Assembly: GCF_000013385.1 (NCBI RefSeq)
Contig: NC_007760.1
Span: forward strand, 310,001 to 374,000
Origin: Anaeromyxobacter dehalogenans 2CP-C
GTDB lineage: Bacteria > Myxococcota > Myxococcia > Myxococcales > Anaeromyxobacteraceae
Reading direction: 5' to 3'
Length of the DNA: 64,000 nt
Shown: positions 37,889 to 48,320 of the stretch, piece by piece
Numbering within the stretch: the stretch's first letter is position 1
Layout of the letters: each line of letters begins with the position of its first letter
The notes under the pieces: model-generated
Told to the model about the DNA's origin: nothing
Database searches by the model: none
What the model saw: only the letters and a program-made list of their open reading frames with translations
Made by a program: the position numbers and the translations under genes

Positions 37889-40584
37889 ATGGGGGTGCCG
37901 TCGGGGTCCACCGCCGCCGGCCGCGGGAACCCGGCCTTCTCGAGCTGGGGGACGACGGTCTTCCGGTCGCCGACCAGCACGACCGTGAACCCGCCGAAGG
38001 CGTACGGGCCGGCCTTCGCCTCGGCGGCGGCGCGGGCGGGCTCGACCGCGGTGAGCGCCTCCGCCTCGCGCCGGAGCGCGTCGGGGGGGCGGCCTTCCAG
38101 GACGGCCGCGGCGAGCGCCTCGGCGAGCCCGGCGGTGGTCTGGATCTCCTCCACCGTCCGGTGCCGCGCCGTCTCGCGCGCTTTCGCGGTCTCGGCCGCG
38201 TCCACGCCCGCGGCGGCGAGCCCGTCGAGCTCCCGCCGCAGCTCCACCAGCGCCGCGCCCGTCACCTCGGTCTGCACCGCCGCGCCGGCGGTGAACAGCC
38301 CCTGCCCGCCCTCGGTCGCGAACGCGCTCCGCGCGCCGTAGGTGTAGCCGTGCTTCTCGCGCAGGTTCTGGTTGAGGCGCGAGGTGAAGCTCCCGCCCAG
38401 CACCACGTTCACGAGCTCGCGGAGCGCGCGCGCCGGCTCGGGCGCGGGAGCGACCGGTCGCGCCAGCAGGATGCGGGTCTGCGGGGCGCCGGGCCGGTCC
38501 ACCAGCAGGATGCGCCCGCCCTGGGCCGCGGTCAGCGCGGCCGGGCTCGCCGCGGGCGCGGGACCGGCGCCGCGCCAGGCGCCGAGCCGCGGCGCGAGCA
38601 GCCGCCGGAGCGCCGCCGGATCGACGTCGCCCGCGACCACCAGCGTCGCGCCGCGCGGGTCGAGCAGCCGCGGCGCGAGGCGTCGCACGTCGTCGAGCGT
38701 GACGGTGCGCACCGTGGCGGCCCAGCCGTCCACCGGGCGGCCCCGCGGATCGCCCCGGCCGAAGATCGCGGCCGCGGCCACCACCGGAGCCACCTTGCGC
38801 GGATCGTCGGGCCGGGCCTCCACGCGCGCCAGCGCCAGCGCGGCCTCGCGCTCGAAGTCGGCGCGCGCCAGGTTCGGGCGCAGCACCGCGTCCGCGAAGA
38901 GATCGAGCGCCGGGGCGAGGTGCGCGGAGAGCCCGCTCACCGACACCTGCAAGGACGCGGGCCGCGCCTCGGCCTCGACGCTCGCGCCGAGCGCGCGGAT
39001 CGCGTCGGCGTACTCCGCGGCGCTGCGCCCGCCGGCGCCCGAGGTGAGCAGCTCGGCGAGGATGGGCGCGAGGCCGGCCTTCTCGGCCGGGACCGCCGCG
39101 GCCCCGCCGGGCAGGAGCAGGTGCGCGGCGAACAGCCCGGTGCCCGGGCGCGGGGCGACCCGCACCTCGAGGCCGTTCGCGAGCCGGAACACCTCCGGCG
39201 CGGGCGGGTCGAACGGGCGCGTGGCCAGCGGCGGCGGCGGCGCGTCGGGGATCTCCGCCTTCGCGGCGCCGGCGCCGGCGCGGGCGGGGAGGACGCGCAG
39301 ATCGAGCCGGCCCTCGCCGAGCCCGCGGGCGGCCTCGCGCAGCCCGCCGGCGGTGGCGGAGGTGACGCGGGCGAGGTCGCGGGCGAAGCCGTCCGGCTCG
39401 CCGTAGTAGGCGAGGTACTCGTTCAGCTTGTCGGCACGGTGGACGAGGTGCTCGCGCTCCTCGCGCCGCCGCCGCTCCGCCTGCGCGCGCACGCGGGCCA
39501 GCTCGCGCGCCTCGGGCCCCTTCGCCTGGAGCTCCGCGACCACCGCGAGCGCCTCGCGCTTCACCCGCTCCAGGTCGGCGCCGGGCGTGGCGGTCACCTC
39601 GACGCGGAAGAGCGAGCCGAGCCGCCCGGGGTCGAGGTAGGCGGTGACCGACTCGGCGAGCCGCAGCTCCTGCACCAGCCGACGGTCGAGGCGCGACGAC
39701 GGCCCCTCCGCCAGGACGTCGGCGAGGAGCTCCAGCTCCGCCGAGCCGTCGGCGTAGGCGGCCGGCGCGTGCCACACCAGGATGAGCTTCGGCAGCTCCA
39801 CCCGGTCGGACAGGATCCGGCGGACCTCGCGCTCGAGCCGCACCGGCGCGGCGCGCGCGGGCGCGGGCGGCGCGCGCAGCGGCACCGCGCCGAACATCCT
39901 CTCGACGAGCGGCCGCACCTCGTCGGGCCTGAAGTCGCCCGCCACCACCAGCGTCGCGTTCGCCGGCACGTACCAGGTCCGGAAGAAGCCCTTCACGTCC
40001 TCGAGCGTGGCCGCCTCGAGGTCGGCGTGGCTGCCGATCACCGGGTGGTGGTACGGGTGGCCCTGCGGGTACATGACCTCCGGGATCACCAGCTCGGCCG
40101 CGCCGTACGGCGTGTTCTCGTAGCTCTGCCGCCGCTCGTTGCGCACCACCCCGCGCTGCAGGTCGAGCTTCTCCTGCGTCATGGCGTCGGCGAGCGCCTG
40201 GAGCCGGTCCGCGTCCAGCCAGAGCAGCGTGGGGAGGAGCTGCGACGGCCCCACGCTGAAGTAGTTGGTGCGGTCCGACGAGGTGGAGGCGTTGTTGGAG
40301 CCTCCCCCCGACTCCATGATCACGTCGAAGCGGTTCCCGGGGACGCGGTTCGTCCCCATGAACATGAGGTGCTCGAACAGGTGCGCGAACCCGGTGCGCC
40401 CGGGCGCCTCGTCCTTCGAGCCCACCTGGAACCAGGTGTCCACCGCCACCTGCGGCAACCGGTGGTCGGGCGCGAGCACCACCGTCAGCCCGTTCGGCAG
40501 CGAGAACGTGGTGAGCTCGAGCGGCGGCGCGGCCGGGCCGGCGGCGAGGGCGAGGGCGGCGAGCGTGGCGAGCGGCGCGAGCAT
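37873..40584 (-). CDS. M16 family metallopeptidase with two fused halves
   Basis: Pitrilysin-type zinc protease, 903 aa. A signal peptide (MLAPLATLAALALAAG) is followed by an active N-terminal M16 half with the inverted zinc motif HLFEH (His68, Glu71, His72) and the distal NERRQSYEN Glu region, and a C-terminal half (from about residue 470) lacking the motif but keeping the M16 fold (LREKHGYTYGARSAF). Fused bilobal proteins form a clam-like chamber that degrades peptides. The start ATG at 40584 follows GGAGGAACCCGC; the longer open frame upstream has no homology. The stop codon lies inside a REP-like element. Confidence 0.92.
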   Translation of the reverse strand: MLAPLATLAALALAAGPAAPPLELTTFSLPNGLTVVLAPDHRLPQVAVDTWFQVGSKDEAPGRTGFAHLFEHLMFMGTNRVPGNRFDVIMESGGGSNNASTSSDRTNYFSVGPSQLLPTLLWLDADRLQALADAMTQEKLDLQRGVVRNERRQSYENTPYGAAELVIPEVMYPQGHPYHHPVIGSHADLEAATLEDVKGFFRTWYVPANATLVVAGDFRPDEVRPLVERMFGAVPLRAPPAPARAAPVRLEREVRRILSDRVELPKLILVWHAPAAYADGSAELELLADVLAEGPSSRLDRRLVQELRLAESVTAYLDPGRLGSLFRVEVTATPGADLERVKREALAVVAELQAKGPEARELARVRAQAERRRREEREHLVHRADKLNEYLAYYGEPDGFARDLARVTSATAGGLREAARGLGEGRLDLRVLPARAGAGAAKAEIPDAPPPPLATRPFDPPAPEVFRLANGLEVRVAPRPGTGLFAAHLLLPGGAAAVPAEKAGLAPILAELLTSGAGGRSAAEYADAIRALGASVEAEARPASLQVSVSGLSAHLAPALDLFADAVLRPNLARADFEREAALALARVEARPDDPRKVAPVVAAAAIFGRGDPRGRPVDGWAATVRTVTLDDVRRLAPRLLDPRGATLVVAGDVDPAALRRLLAPRLGAWRGAGPAPAASPAALTAAQGGRILLVDRPGAPQTRILLARPVAPAPEPARALRELVNVVLGGSFTSRLNQNLREKHGYTYGARSAFATEGGQGLFTAGAAVQTEVTGAALVELRRELDGLAAAGVDAAETAKARETARHRTVEEIQTTAGLAEALAAAVLEGRPPDALRREAEALTAVEPARAAAEAKAGPYAFGGFTVVLVGDRKTVVPQLEKAGFPRPAAVDPDGTPIPDPE

Positions 40585-40673
40585 GCGGGTTCCTCCGGAG
40601 CGGGCAGGAAAGCACGCCTGCGGCACGGCGTCACGCAGCGCGAACGGCCGCGCCGCGGTGGTAGAACGGGGCC

Positions 40674-40772
40674 GTGCGCCAGAAGCTCGCGCTGCTCGCC
40701 GCGCTGGCGGTGGGGGTGATCCTCCTCGCCGCGGCGGCGCTGTTCGCGCTCGCCCGGAGCCTCGCGCCATGA
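40674..40772 (+). CDS. Small membrane peptide coupled to the ferric reductase
   Basis: A 32-codon frame from a GTG, MRQKLALLAALAVGVILL and on to SLAP, is one hydrophobic helix flanked by basic residues. Its stop overlaps the ATG of the ferric-reductase-like gene (ATGA). It resembles the small single-helix subunits that accompany membrane oxidoreductases, but no family is recognised. Coupled translation and clean topology argue for a real gene. Confidence 0.5.
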   Translation: MRQKLALLAALAVGVILLAAAALFALARSLAP

Positions 40773-42106
40773 GGGCGGTCCGCCTCCAGGACCTGACGCG
40801 CGTCGGCCTCTGGATCGCGCTCTACGTGCTCCTCGCGCTGTACCCGCTGCTCTGGCTCGCCGCGGTGCCCGCGCCCGGCGGCGGCGACTTCCGGCAGGAG
40901 CTCGCCGCGGCGCTCGGGTTCCTGGGCCTGTCGATCATGGCGATGCAGTTCCTGCTCACCGCGCGCTTCCAGTGGCTCGCGCCGCCGTTCGGTACCGACG
41001 TCGTCTACGCGTTCCACCGCCACGTCACCGCGGTCGCCCTCGTCTTCGTGGCCGCCCACCCGCTGGTGCTGCTCGGCCCGGAGCTGGGCGTGGGTGGCAT
41101 GGCGGCGTGGCTCCTCCCCTGGCGCGCCCCGGGCGCGGTCGGCGCCGGGGTCTGGTCGCTGTACGCGCTGGTCGTGCTCGCGGTGACGTCCTACGGCAGG
41201 CGGCGCCTGCGCCTGCCGTACGAGGCCTGGCGCGTGCTGCACGGCGTCGCCGCGACGGCGGCGGTGCTGCTCGGCCTGTGGCACGCGGCCGCGGCGCGGC
41301 GGCTCCTCGCCGGCCCGGTGACGCGGGTGATGTGGATCGCCTGGACGCTGGCCTGGGTGGCGCTGCTCCTCCGCGTGCGCGTGGCGAAGCCGCTCGCGCT
41401 GCGCGCCCGCCCGTACCGGGTCAGCGAGGTCCGGCCCGAGCGCGGCGACGCGGTGACGCTGGTGCTCGACCCCGACGGTCACGAGGGCTTCCGCTTCCGC
41501 GCCGGCCAGTTCGCCTGGCTCGCGCTGGGCGCGTCGCCGTTCGCGGCGCGCGAGCACCCGTTCTCCATCTCCGGCAGCTCGCAGCGCGCCCCGCGCGTCG
41601 AGCTGACCGTGAAGGCGCTCGGCGACTTCACCCGGCGCGTCCAGGCGACGCGGCCCGGCGCGCGCGCCTGGGTGGACGGGCCCTACGGGACCATGAGCGT
41701 GGACGCGTTCCCGGACGCGGACGGGTACCTGTTCGTCGCGGGCGGCATCGGCATCGCGCCCTGCCTGTCGATGCTGCGCACGCTCGCGGACCGCGGCGAT
41801 CGCCGCCCGCACCAGCTCGTGTTCGGCACCGGCCGCTGGGAGCGGACCCCGTTCCGCGAGGCGCTGGCCGAGCTCGCGACGCGGCTCGACCTCACCGTGG
41901 TGCACGTGCTCGAGCACCCGCCGGACGGCTGGACCGGAGAGGTGGGCGTGGTGGGCGAGGACGTGCTGCGCCGCCACCTGCCGCGCGGGCACCGCGGCTG
42001 CTTCGTGTGCGGGCCGCCGGCCATGATGGACGCGGTGGAGAAGGCGCTGGTCCGGCTCGGCGTCCCGCTCCGCGACGTCCACTCCGAGCGCTTCGATCTC
42101 GTGTGA
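40769..42106 (+). CDS. Ferric-reductase-like transmembrane ferredoxin/flavin oxidoreductase
   Basis: 445-aa membrane flavohaem protein. The N-terminal half has about six transmembrane helices with His residues placed for haem (AFHRHVTAVALVFVAAHPLVLL and RVLHGVAATAAVLLGLWHA), matching the ferric reductase-like domain. The C-terminal half is an FNR-type module: FAD-binding HPFSISGSS, NAD(P)-binding GGIGIAPCLSML and CGPPAMMDAV. It likely passes electrons from NAD(P)H through flavin and haem across the inner membrane to a metal or other acceptor. ATG at 40769 overlaps the stop of the small membrane peptide gene. Confidence 0.88.
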   Translation: MRAVRLQDLTRVGLWIALYVLLALYPLLWLAAVPAPGGGDFRQELAAALGFLGLSIMAMQFLLTARFQWLAPPFGTDVVYAFHRHVTAVALVFVAAHPLVLLGPELGVGGMAAWLLPWRAPGAVGAGVWSLYALVVLAVTSYGRRRLRLPYEAWRVLHGVAATAAVLLGLWHAAAARRLLAGPVTRVMWIAWTLAWVALLLRVRVAKPLALRARPYRVSEVRPERGDAVTLVLDPDGHEGFRFRAGQFAWLALGASPFAAREHPFSISGSSQRAPRVELTVKALGDFTRRVQATRPGARAWVDGPYGTMSVDAFPDADGYLFVAGGIGIAPCLSMLRTLADRGDRRPHQLVFGTGRWERTPFREALAELATRLDLTVVHVLEHPPDGWTGEVGVVGEDVLRRHLPRGHRGCFVCGPPAMMDAVEKALVRLGVPLRDVHSERFDLV

Positions 42107-42120
42107 CGCAGGGAGACGAA

Positions 42121-42156
42121 GGGCCCGCCGTCCGCGGCGGAGTGGACGGCGGGCCC
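42121..42156. terminator. Bidirectional hairpin between reductase and cupredoxin genes
   Basis: A perfect 13-bp stem, GGGCCCGCCGTCC (42121-42133) with GGACGGCGGGCCC (42144-42156), and a 10-nt loop. It lies between converging genes. There is no T tract, so it is a strong structure but not a classical intrinsic terminator. Confidence 0.6.
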
Positions 42157-42186
42157 GCGGCCAGGCGATCCGCCCGGCGACGCCGA

Positions 42187-42627
42187 CTACTCGACCACCA
42201 GGTTGCCGGCGATCATGTCCATGCCGCACGCGAACCGGTACGTGCCGGGCTGCTTCGGCTTCACCGTCACCGTCACCGCCTGGTCGAGCGGCAGCGGCTG
42301 GTTCACGCCGAAGTCCTTCATCACGATCTCGGTGGCGCACGTGCGCTGCACCTTGCGCGTCACCACGAGCTTCACCGTCTCGCCGGCCTTCGCCTTCACC
42401 TCGGCGGGCGTGAAGCCGTCGGACGTCACCGTGACCGGGATGGTCCGGACGCCCTTCTTCACCGTGCCCGCGGCGGCGGTCGCGGCGGCCGGCACCGCCT
42501 TCGCGCCGTGCTCGGCGTGCGCCTTGTGGGCCGGGCAGTTCTCGCACCCGCCCTCCTCGCCCGCGGAGGCGAGCGCGGGGGCGGCGAGGGCGAGCAGGGC
42601 GGCGGGGGCGAGCTTCCACAGGTTCAT
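42187..42627 (-). CDS. Periplasmic cupredoxin-domain protein
   Basis: 146-aa protein with signal peptide (MNLWKLAPAALLALAAPALA). A short Cys/His segment (GGCENCPAHKAHAEHG) follows, then a cupredoxin beta domain (about 60-146; TVTSDGFTPAEVKAKAG) ending in CGMDMIAGNLVVE, in which Cys and Met are candidate copper ligands together with a conserved Cys near residue 98 (RTCATEIVM). It resembles EfeO-type or copper-binding cupredoxins. The ATG at 42627 has an AGGAGACACG site. It converges with the ferric reductase gene, suggesting a shared metal or electron-transfer context. Confidence 0.82.
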   Translation of the reverse strand: MNLWKLAPAALLALAAPALASAGEEGGCENCPAHKAHAEHGAKAVPAAATAAAGTVKKGVRTIPVTVTSDGFTPAEVKAKAGETVKLVVTRKVQRTCATEIVMKDFGVNQPLPLDQAVTVTVKPKQPGTYRFACGMDMIAGNLVVE

Positions 42628-42744
42628 GCGTGTCTCCTGACAGGGTTCGGCCGATCACCACAGCATGGGGCGTGCCGGCCCGCGAAGGCGGCGAAGTGCC
42701 CGGGATCCGCCGTCTGCGGCCGGGCGCGAGGTGCCGCCGTCCGC

Positions 42745-42767
42745 TACACTGTGACCGGGGCGGTCAC
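42745..42767 (+). promoter_or_regulatory. Candidate -10 box with adjoining inverted repeat before the NtrB-like kinase
   Basis: TACACT (42745-42750) could serve as a -10 box and is followed immediately by the perfect inverted repeat GTGACC-GGGGC-GGTCAC (42751-42767) overlapping the likely transcription start. No good -35 is visible. The repeat may be an operator. Confidence 0.35.
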
Positions 42768-42854
42768 GGCTGCGGTGGCCGCCGTCGCCCGCGGCGCCCG
42801 GAAGGCTGCGCAGCAACCGCCGGTTCGGATCCTGCAGGGCGAGAGACCTCCGCG

Positions 42855-44314
42855 ATGATGCACGCCACCGGTACCGCCAAGCGGCTCGCCCTCGGGCTCG
42901 GGGCGCTCGTCCTCCTGCTCGCCATCGCGTCCGCCGCGGCGATCATCGGCTCCGCCCGCATCCACCGCGGCATCGCCGAGACCATGCGGCGCGAGGAGGG
43001 GGTGCGCCTCTCCCTCGAGCTCGCGAGCGCCGTGCGCGACCAGTACGCCCACCAGGCCCACACCATCATCATCGGCGACGCCAGCCACCTCGGCTTCTAC
43101 GCCGACGCGCGCGACACCGTGCTGCGCCTCACCCGCGCGCTCCGCGAGGCCGCCGACCGCCCCGAGGAGCGCTCGCTCGTGGACCGGATCGAGTCCGAGA
43201 GCGGGCGGCTCGACCGCATCTTCCGCGACTCGATCGTGCCCGCGGTGCTCCGCGGCGAGCGCCAGAGCGTGCAGGAGGAGCACGGGCGGGCGCAGCTCGT
43301 GGTGACGCACATCCAGGACCTCACGCAGGAGCTGGTCTCGCGGTTCGAGGCGCAGATCGCCCAGGCGCGCGCCGGGGCCGACCAGGCGGAGCGGCGCACG
43401 CTGGCGGTGCTGGTGGCGATCCTGGTGGCGGCCCCGCTGGTGGCCGCGGCGGTGAGCCTCGCCATCGGGCGGTCCATCGCGGTGCCGGTCGCCCAGCTCC
43501 AGGCGGGCGCGGCCCGGATCGCGGAGGGCGACCTCGAGACGCGCATCGAGGTGCGCGGCGCGCCGGAGCTGGTCTCGCTGGCGCGGCGCTGGAACGAGAT
43601 GACCGCGGCGCTGCGCGATCACCAGGAGCAGCTCGTCCGCTCCGAGAAGCTGGCCGGCATCGGCCGGCTGGCCGCCGGCGTGGCCCACGAGATCAACAAC
43701 CCGCTCGGCGTGATCCTCGGGTACGCGAAGCTCCTGCGGAAGAAGGCGGACGGCACGCTCGCCGAGGACCTGGCGGTGGTGGAGGAGGAGGCGCTCCGCG
43801 CCAAGCACATCGTGGACGGGCTGCTCGACCTCTCCCGGCCGCTCCCGCCGCCCTCGGAGCAGGTGGACCTGCGCGCGCTCGCGGAGGACGTGGTGGCGCG
43901 GCTGCGCGAGGCGCGGCTCCTGGACGGCGTGTCGGCCGAGGTGGAGGGGGCGGCGACCGCGCCCGGCCACGCCGAGAAGCTGCGGCAGGTGCTCGTGAAC
44001 CTGGTGCGGAACGCCGGCGAGGCCGCCGGGCCGGGTGGGCGCGTGGCGGTGCGGCTCCGCGAGCGCGAGGGCGTGGCCGAGCTGACCGTGCAGGACTCCG
44101 GCCCCGGCATCCCCGCGGCGGCCCGCGGGAAGATGTTCGAGCCGTTCTTCACCACCAAGCCGGGCGGCACGGGGCTGGGGCTCGCGGTCTCGCGCGCCAT
44201 CGCGCGCGCCCACGGCGGCGAGCTGGCGGTGGCGGCCGCCGCGGAGGGCGGCGCCTGCTTCGCGCTCACGCTGCCCGGGGCGGTCCGGCGGCGAGCCGCG
44301 GGAGGAGCGAAGCC

Positions 44315-44318
<4 letters not shown>
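42855..44318 (+). CDS. Membrane sensor histidine kinase (NtrB-like)
   Basis: 487-aa kinase. Two transmembrane helices (about 8-31 and 180-201) bracket a helical periplasmic sensor (LASAVRDQYAHQAHTIIIGD) of four-helix-bundle type. A HAMP domain (VPVAQLQAGAARIAEGDLET), HisKA with GVAHEINNPLG (phosphorylated His278), and HATPase_c with VQDSGPGIP and GGTGLGLAVSRAI follow. The stop overlaps the start of the sigma-54 response regulator gene (ATGA), so they form a coupled two-component pair. Start ATG at 42855; another ATG is next to it. The signal is unknown. Confidence 0.92.
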
Positions 44319-45712
<1,394 letters not shown>

Positions 45713-45791
45713 CGAGTCCTCCGGGCGCACCGCGCGGCCGTGCCGGTGGACGGCGGGGCCGCGGCGCGGCATACCGGGGGCGGAGGTGGCG

Positions 45792-46271
45792 ATGGAGATC
45801 CTGCTCTACGCGCTCGGCGCCGCCGCGCTCGTCGCCGGCGTGGCCGGCGTGGTCCTGCCGGTGCTGCCGGGGTCGCTGCTGCTCGTGGCGGGCGCCGTGC
45901 TGGTGGCCTGGGCCGGGGACTTCCAGCGCGTGGGCTGGGGCACCGTGGCGGTCGCGGCGGTGCTCTCGGTCGCGATCTGGGCCGTGGACTGGCTCGCGAG
46001 CGTGCTCGGCGCGAAGGCGTTCGGCGCGTCGGGCTGGGCGGTGGCCGGCGCGGGCGTGGGGCTGCTGGTGGGCTTCTTCCTCGGGCTGCCCGGGATCGTG
46101 CTCGGGCCCGCCGTGGGCGCGATCGCGTTCGAGTACGCGCGGAACCCCGACGTGAAGCGGGCGCTGAAGGCGGGCGCGGGCGCGTTCCTCGGCTTCGTGC
46201 TGGGGAGCGCCGTCAAGGTGGCGCTCGCGTTCGCCGTGGTCGGCGCCGTGGCGCTCGCGCTCATCTGGTAG
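45792..46271 (+). CDS. DUF456 family membrane protein
   Basis: 159-aa protein with four or more hydrophobic helices and the DUF456 pattern of glycine-rich loops (GVAGVVLPVLPGSLLLVAGA near residue 15, FLGLPGIVLGPAVGAIAFEY near 100). Function unknown for the family. The ATG at 45792 sits 4 nt after a GGAGGTGG site. Located 79 nt after the NtrC-like gene on the same strand. Confidence 0.8.
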   Translation: MEILLYALGAAALVAGVAGVVLPVLPGSLLLVAGAVLVAWAGDFQRVGWGTVAVAAVLSVAIWAVDWLASVLGAKAFGASGWAVAGAGVGLLVGFFLGLPGIVLGPAVGAIAFEYARNPDVKRALKAGAGAFLGFVLGSAVKVALAFAVVGAVALALIW

Positions 46272-46289
46272 CCGCGCGCTCCCGGCGCA

Positions 46290-46976
46290 TCACGGCGCGG
46301 GCGCGGGGAACCGCCGGGCCGGGGGCGCGTCCGCGGTGTGCGCGCACGCCGGGCCTGCCGCGGCCGAGGCGTTGCCGGCGGCGTCGCGGGCGCGCACGGA
46401 CCAGCAGTGCTCCCGCCCCGGCGCGAGCCCCGCCTCCAACGCGTGCGTCACGCCGGCGCTCGCGCGCGCCACCACCGCGCCGTCGCGCAGGAGCTCGTAG
46501 CCCGCCACCGCGACGTCGTCGTGCGACGGCGACCAGGAGATCACCGCGCTCTCGGTTCCCTGGGCGCTCGCTGCCGGCGCGCCGGGGGCGGTGGGCGCGA
46601 CCAGGTCGGGCGTCCGCACGCACGCCGCCGGCGTGGCCGGCGAGCGGTTCCCGGCGGCGTCCACCGCGCGCACCGCGTAGCAGTAGGCGCGGGCGGGGCC
46701 CACCCCGCGATCGTCGAGCGGCGGCGCGTCGGCGGGGAGCACGCGATCTCCGACGAGGACCTCGTAGGCGGCCGCGCCAGCCGCGGGCTGCCAGCGCAGC
46801 ACCACGTGACGGTCGGTGACCGCGCGGGCGTCGAGCTCGCGCGGTGGCGCCGGCGCGCGCGGCGCGGCGGCCGGCGCCACCGAGGCGGCGGATGGGCCGG
46901 GCCGCGGCGCGGCGCGCTCGCAGGCGAGCGCGGCGGCGAGCACGGACGCGAGGACGGCGACACGCGAGCCGATCAT
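46290..46976 (-). CDS. Fibronectin type III-like lipoprotein or secreted protein
   Basis: 228-aa protein. The short signal peptide MIGSRVAVLASVLAAALAC ends in a Cys compatible with a lipobox. Two fibronectin type III-like domains follow: residues about 50-125 (HVVLRWQPAAGAAAYEVL, YCYAVRAVDAAGNRSPA) and about 133-215 (SAVISWSPSHDDVAVAGYEL, HCWSVRARDAAGNASAA). Each has a Cys next to the Tyr/Trp and a DAAGN turn. The ATG at 46976 has GGGGAGGC upstream. Likely a surface or periplasmic adhesin-like protein. Confidence 0.75.
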   Translation of the reverse strand: MIGSRVAVLASVLAAALACERAAPRPGPSAASVAPAAAPRAPAPPRELDARAVTDRHVVLRWQPAAGAAAYEVLVGDRVLPADAPPLDDRGVGPARAYCYAVRAVDAAGNRSPATPAACVRTPDLVAPTAPGAPAASAQGTESAVISWSPSHDDVAVAGYELLRDGAVVARASAGVTHALEAGLAPGREHCWSVRARDAAGNASAAAGPACAHTADAPPARRFPAPAP

Positions 46977-47180
46977 TGCCTCCCCCCAGTGCGGCGTCCC
47001 GGGCCGGGAGCGCCGCTGCGCGGCGAGGCCACCGCGCGACGGGGGGCACGTTAGCACGCCTCCTTCGGCCCGCCCTGACACGGGGGCGGGGGACGGGCTC
47101 GCGCCGACGGGTGCGACCCGGCGTGCCATCCGCGCGCGGCACCGCGCCGGCGGCGCCGGCTCGGCTACCATCTCCGGCCC

Positions 47181-48320
47181 ATGCCGCGCCGCCCACGCCT
47201 CGCGCGCCTCCGCGCGGCCGCGCTCGCGTCGCTCCTGGCGGCGCTCGCACCGGCCGGCGCGGCGGCCCTGGCGCCGGACGCGCCGCTGGGCGCCTGGACG
47301 CCCGGACCGCTGCGCGGGCTGTCGCTCGACATGCCGCTCGAGGACGCGCGCGGGGTGCCCTCACCCATCGTGGACGTCCGCTGGGTCGCCGCGAACGCCT
47401 GGTCCGTGCCCACGGTGCTCGAGCGCGGCGGCGACCGGGTAATGGTCCGGCTCGACGCCCAGACCGACGTGCTGCAGGCGTCGGTCGCGCTCCCGTGGCG
47501 GCGCGCCTGGGTCGGCGCCGTCGCCGAGCGCCTCGGCACGCGCGTGGAGGCGCGCCTGCTGCGGACGTGGGGAGGCTGGACCGACCGGCCCATCGAGGCG
47601 TGGCACGGCCTGGTGGGGAGCTGGAACTTCCAGCGCGAGGCGTGGTCGCGCGACGTGGTGGACGTGCGGCTCGGGCGGGACGACGGACGGGGCATCGCCG
47701 TCGCGGGGCCGCGCACCGCGCTCGGTGACGTGGCGGTGCGGACGGCCCTGCGGATCGCGGGCGACGGCGCCGGCGGCCCGGGGCGGCTGGCGCTCGCGCT
47801 GCGCCTCGACGTGAAGCTCCCCACCGGCGCCCCGTCGCGGCTGGGCGGCTCGGGCTCGCCGGACCTCGGCCTGGGCCTCGCGGCGACCTGGACGCCGGCG
47901 CGCTGGCTCACCGGGCACGGGATGGCCTCGCTCCGCGCGGTCGGCCCGTTGCCCCGCGGCGCCGCGCTGCGGCCGCGCCCGCTGCAGGCCGGGATCGAGG
48001 CGTCGCTCGTGGCGCGCCTCGGGGATCACCTCGCGCTGATCCTGGAGGACCGGCTCCTCGCGCCCTCGCTCGGCAGCCACCGCTGGACGCTCTCGCCGGA
48101 GGTGGAGCGCCCGCAGGCGAGCGCCTGGTACGCGCTGTTCCGTGCGCACGACCAGATCTCGGCGGGCCTGCGCGCGGGCGAGGTGACCGTCTACTTCTCG
48201 GAGGACTTCACGCCCGGCACGCGGCACGCGCGCGACGCGCGCGAGGGCGGGCAGGCCTGGTTCTACGACTCGAACGCGCCCGACCTGGCGCTCGGGGTGG
48301 CCTGGACCCGACGGCTATGA
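47181..48320 (+). CDS. DUF3187-like outer-membrane protein
   Basis: 379-aa protein with an Arg-rich N-terminus and signal peptide (LRAAALASLLAALAPAGAAA). The mature part carries the DUF3187 hallmark GGWTDRPIEAWHGLVG (about residue 130) and amphipathic beta strands ending near the C-terminus in LALGVAWTRRL, suggesting an outer-membrane beta-barrel. Function unknown. The ATG at 47181 is close to the divergent FN3 gene's control region. The stop overlaps the convergent MocA-like gene by 6 nt. Confidence 0.75.
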   Translation: MPRRPRLARLRAAALASLLAALAPAGAAALAPDAPLGAWTPGPLRGLSLDMPLEDARGVPSPIVDVRWVAANAWSVPTVLERGGDRVMVRLDAQTDVLQASVALPWRRAWVGAVAERLGTRVEARLLRTWGGWTDRPIEAWHGLVGSWNFQREAWSRDVVDVRLGRDDGRGIAVAGPRTALGDVAVRTALRIAGDGAGGPGRLALALRLDVKLPTGAPSRLGGSGSPDLGLGLAATWTPARWLTGHGMASLRAVGPLPRGAALRPRPLQAGIEASLVARLGDHLALILEDRLLAPSLGSHRWTLSPEVERPQASAWYALFRAHDQISAGLRAGEVTVYFSEDFTPGTRHARDAREGGQAWFYDSNAPDLALGVAWTRRL

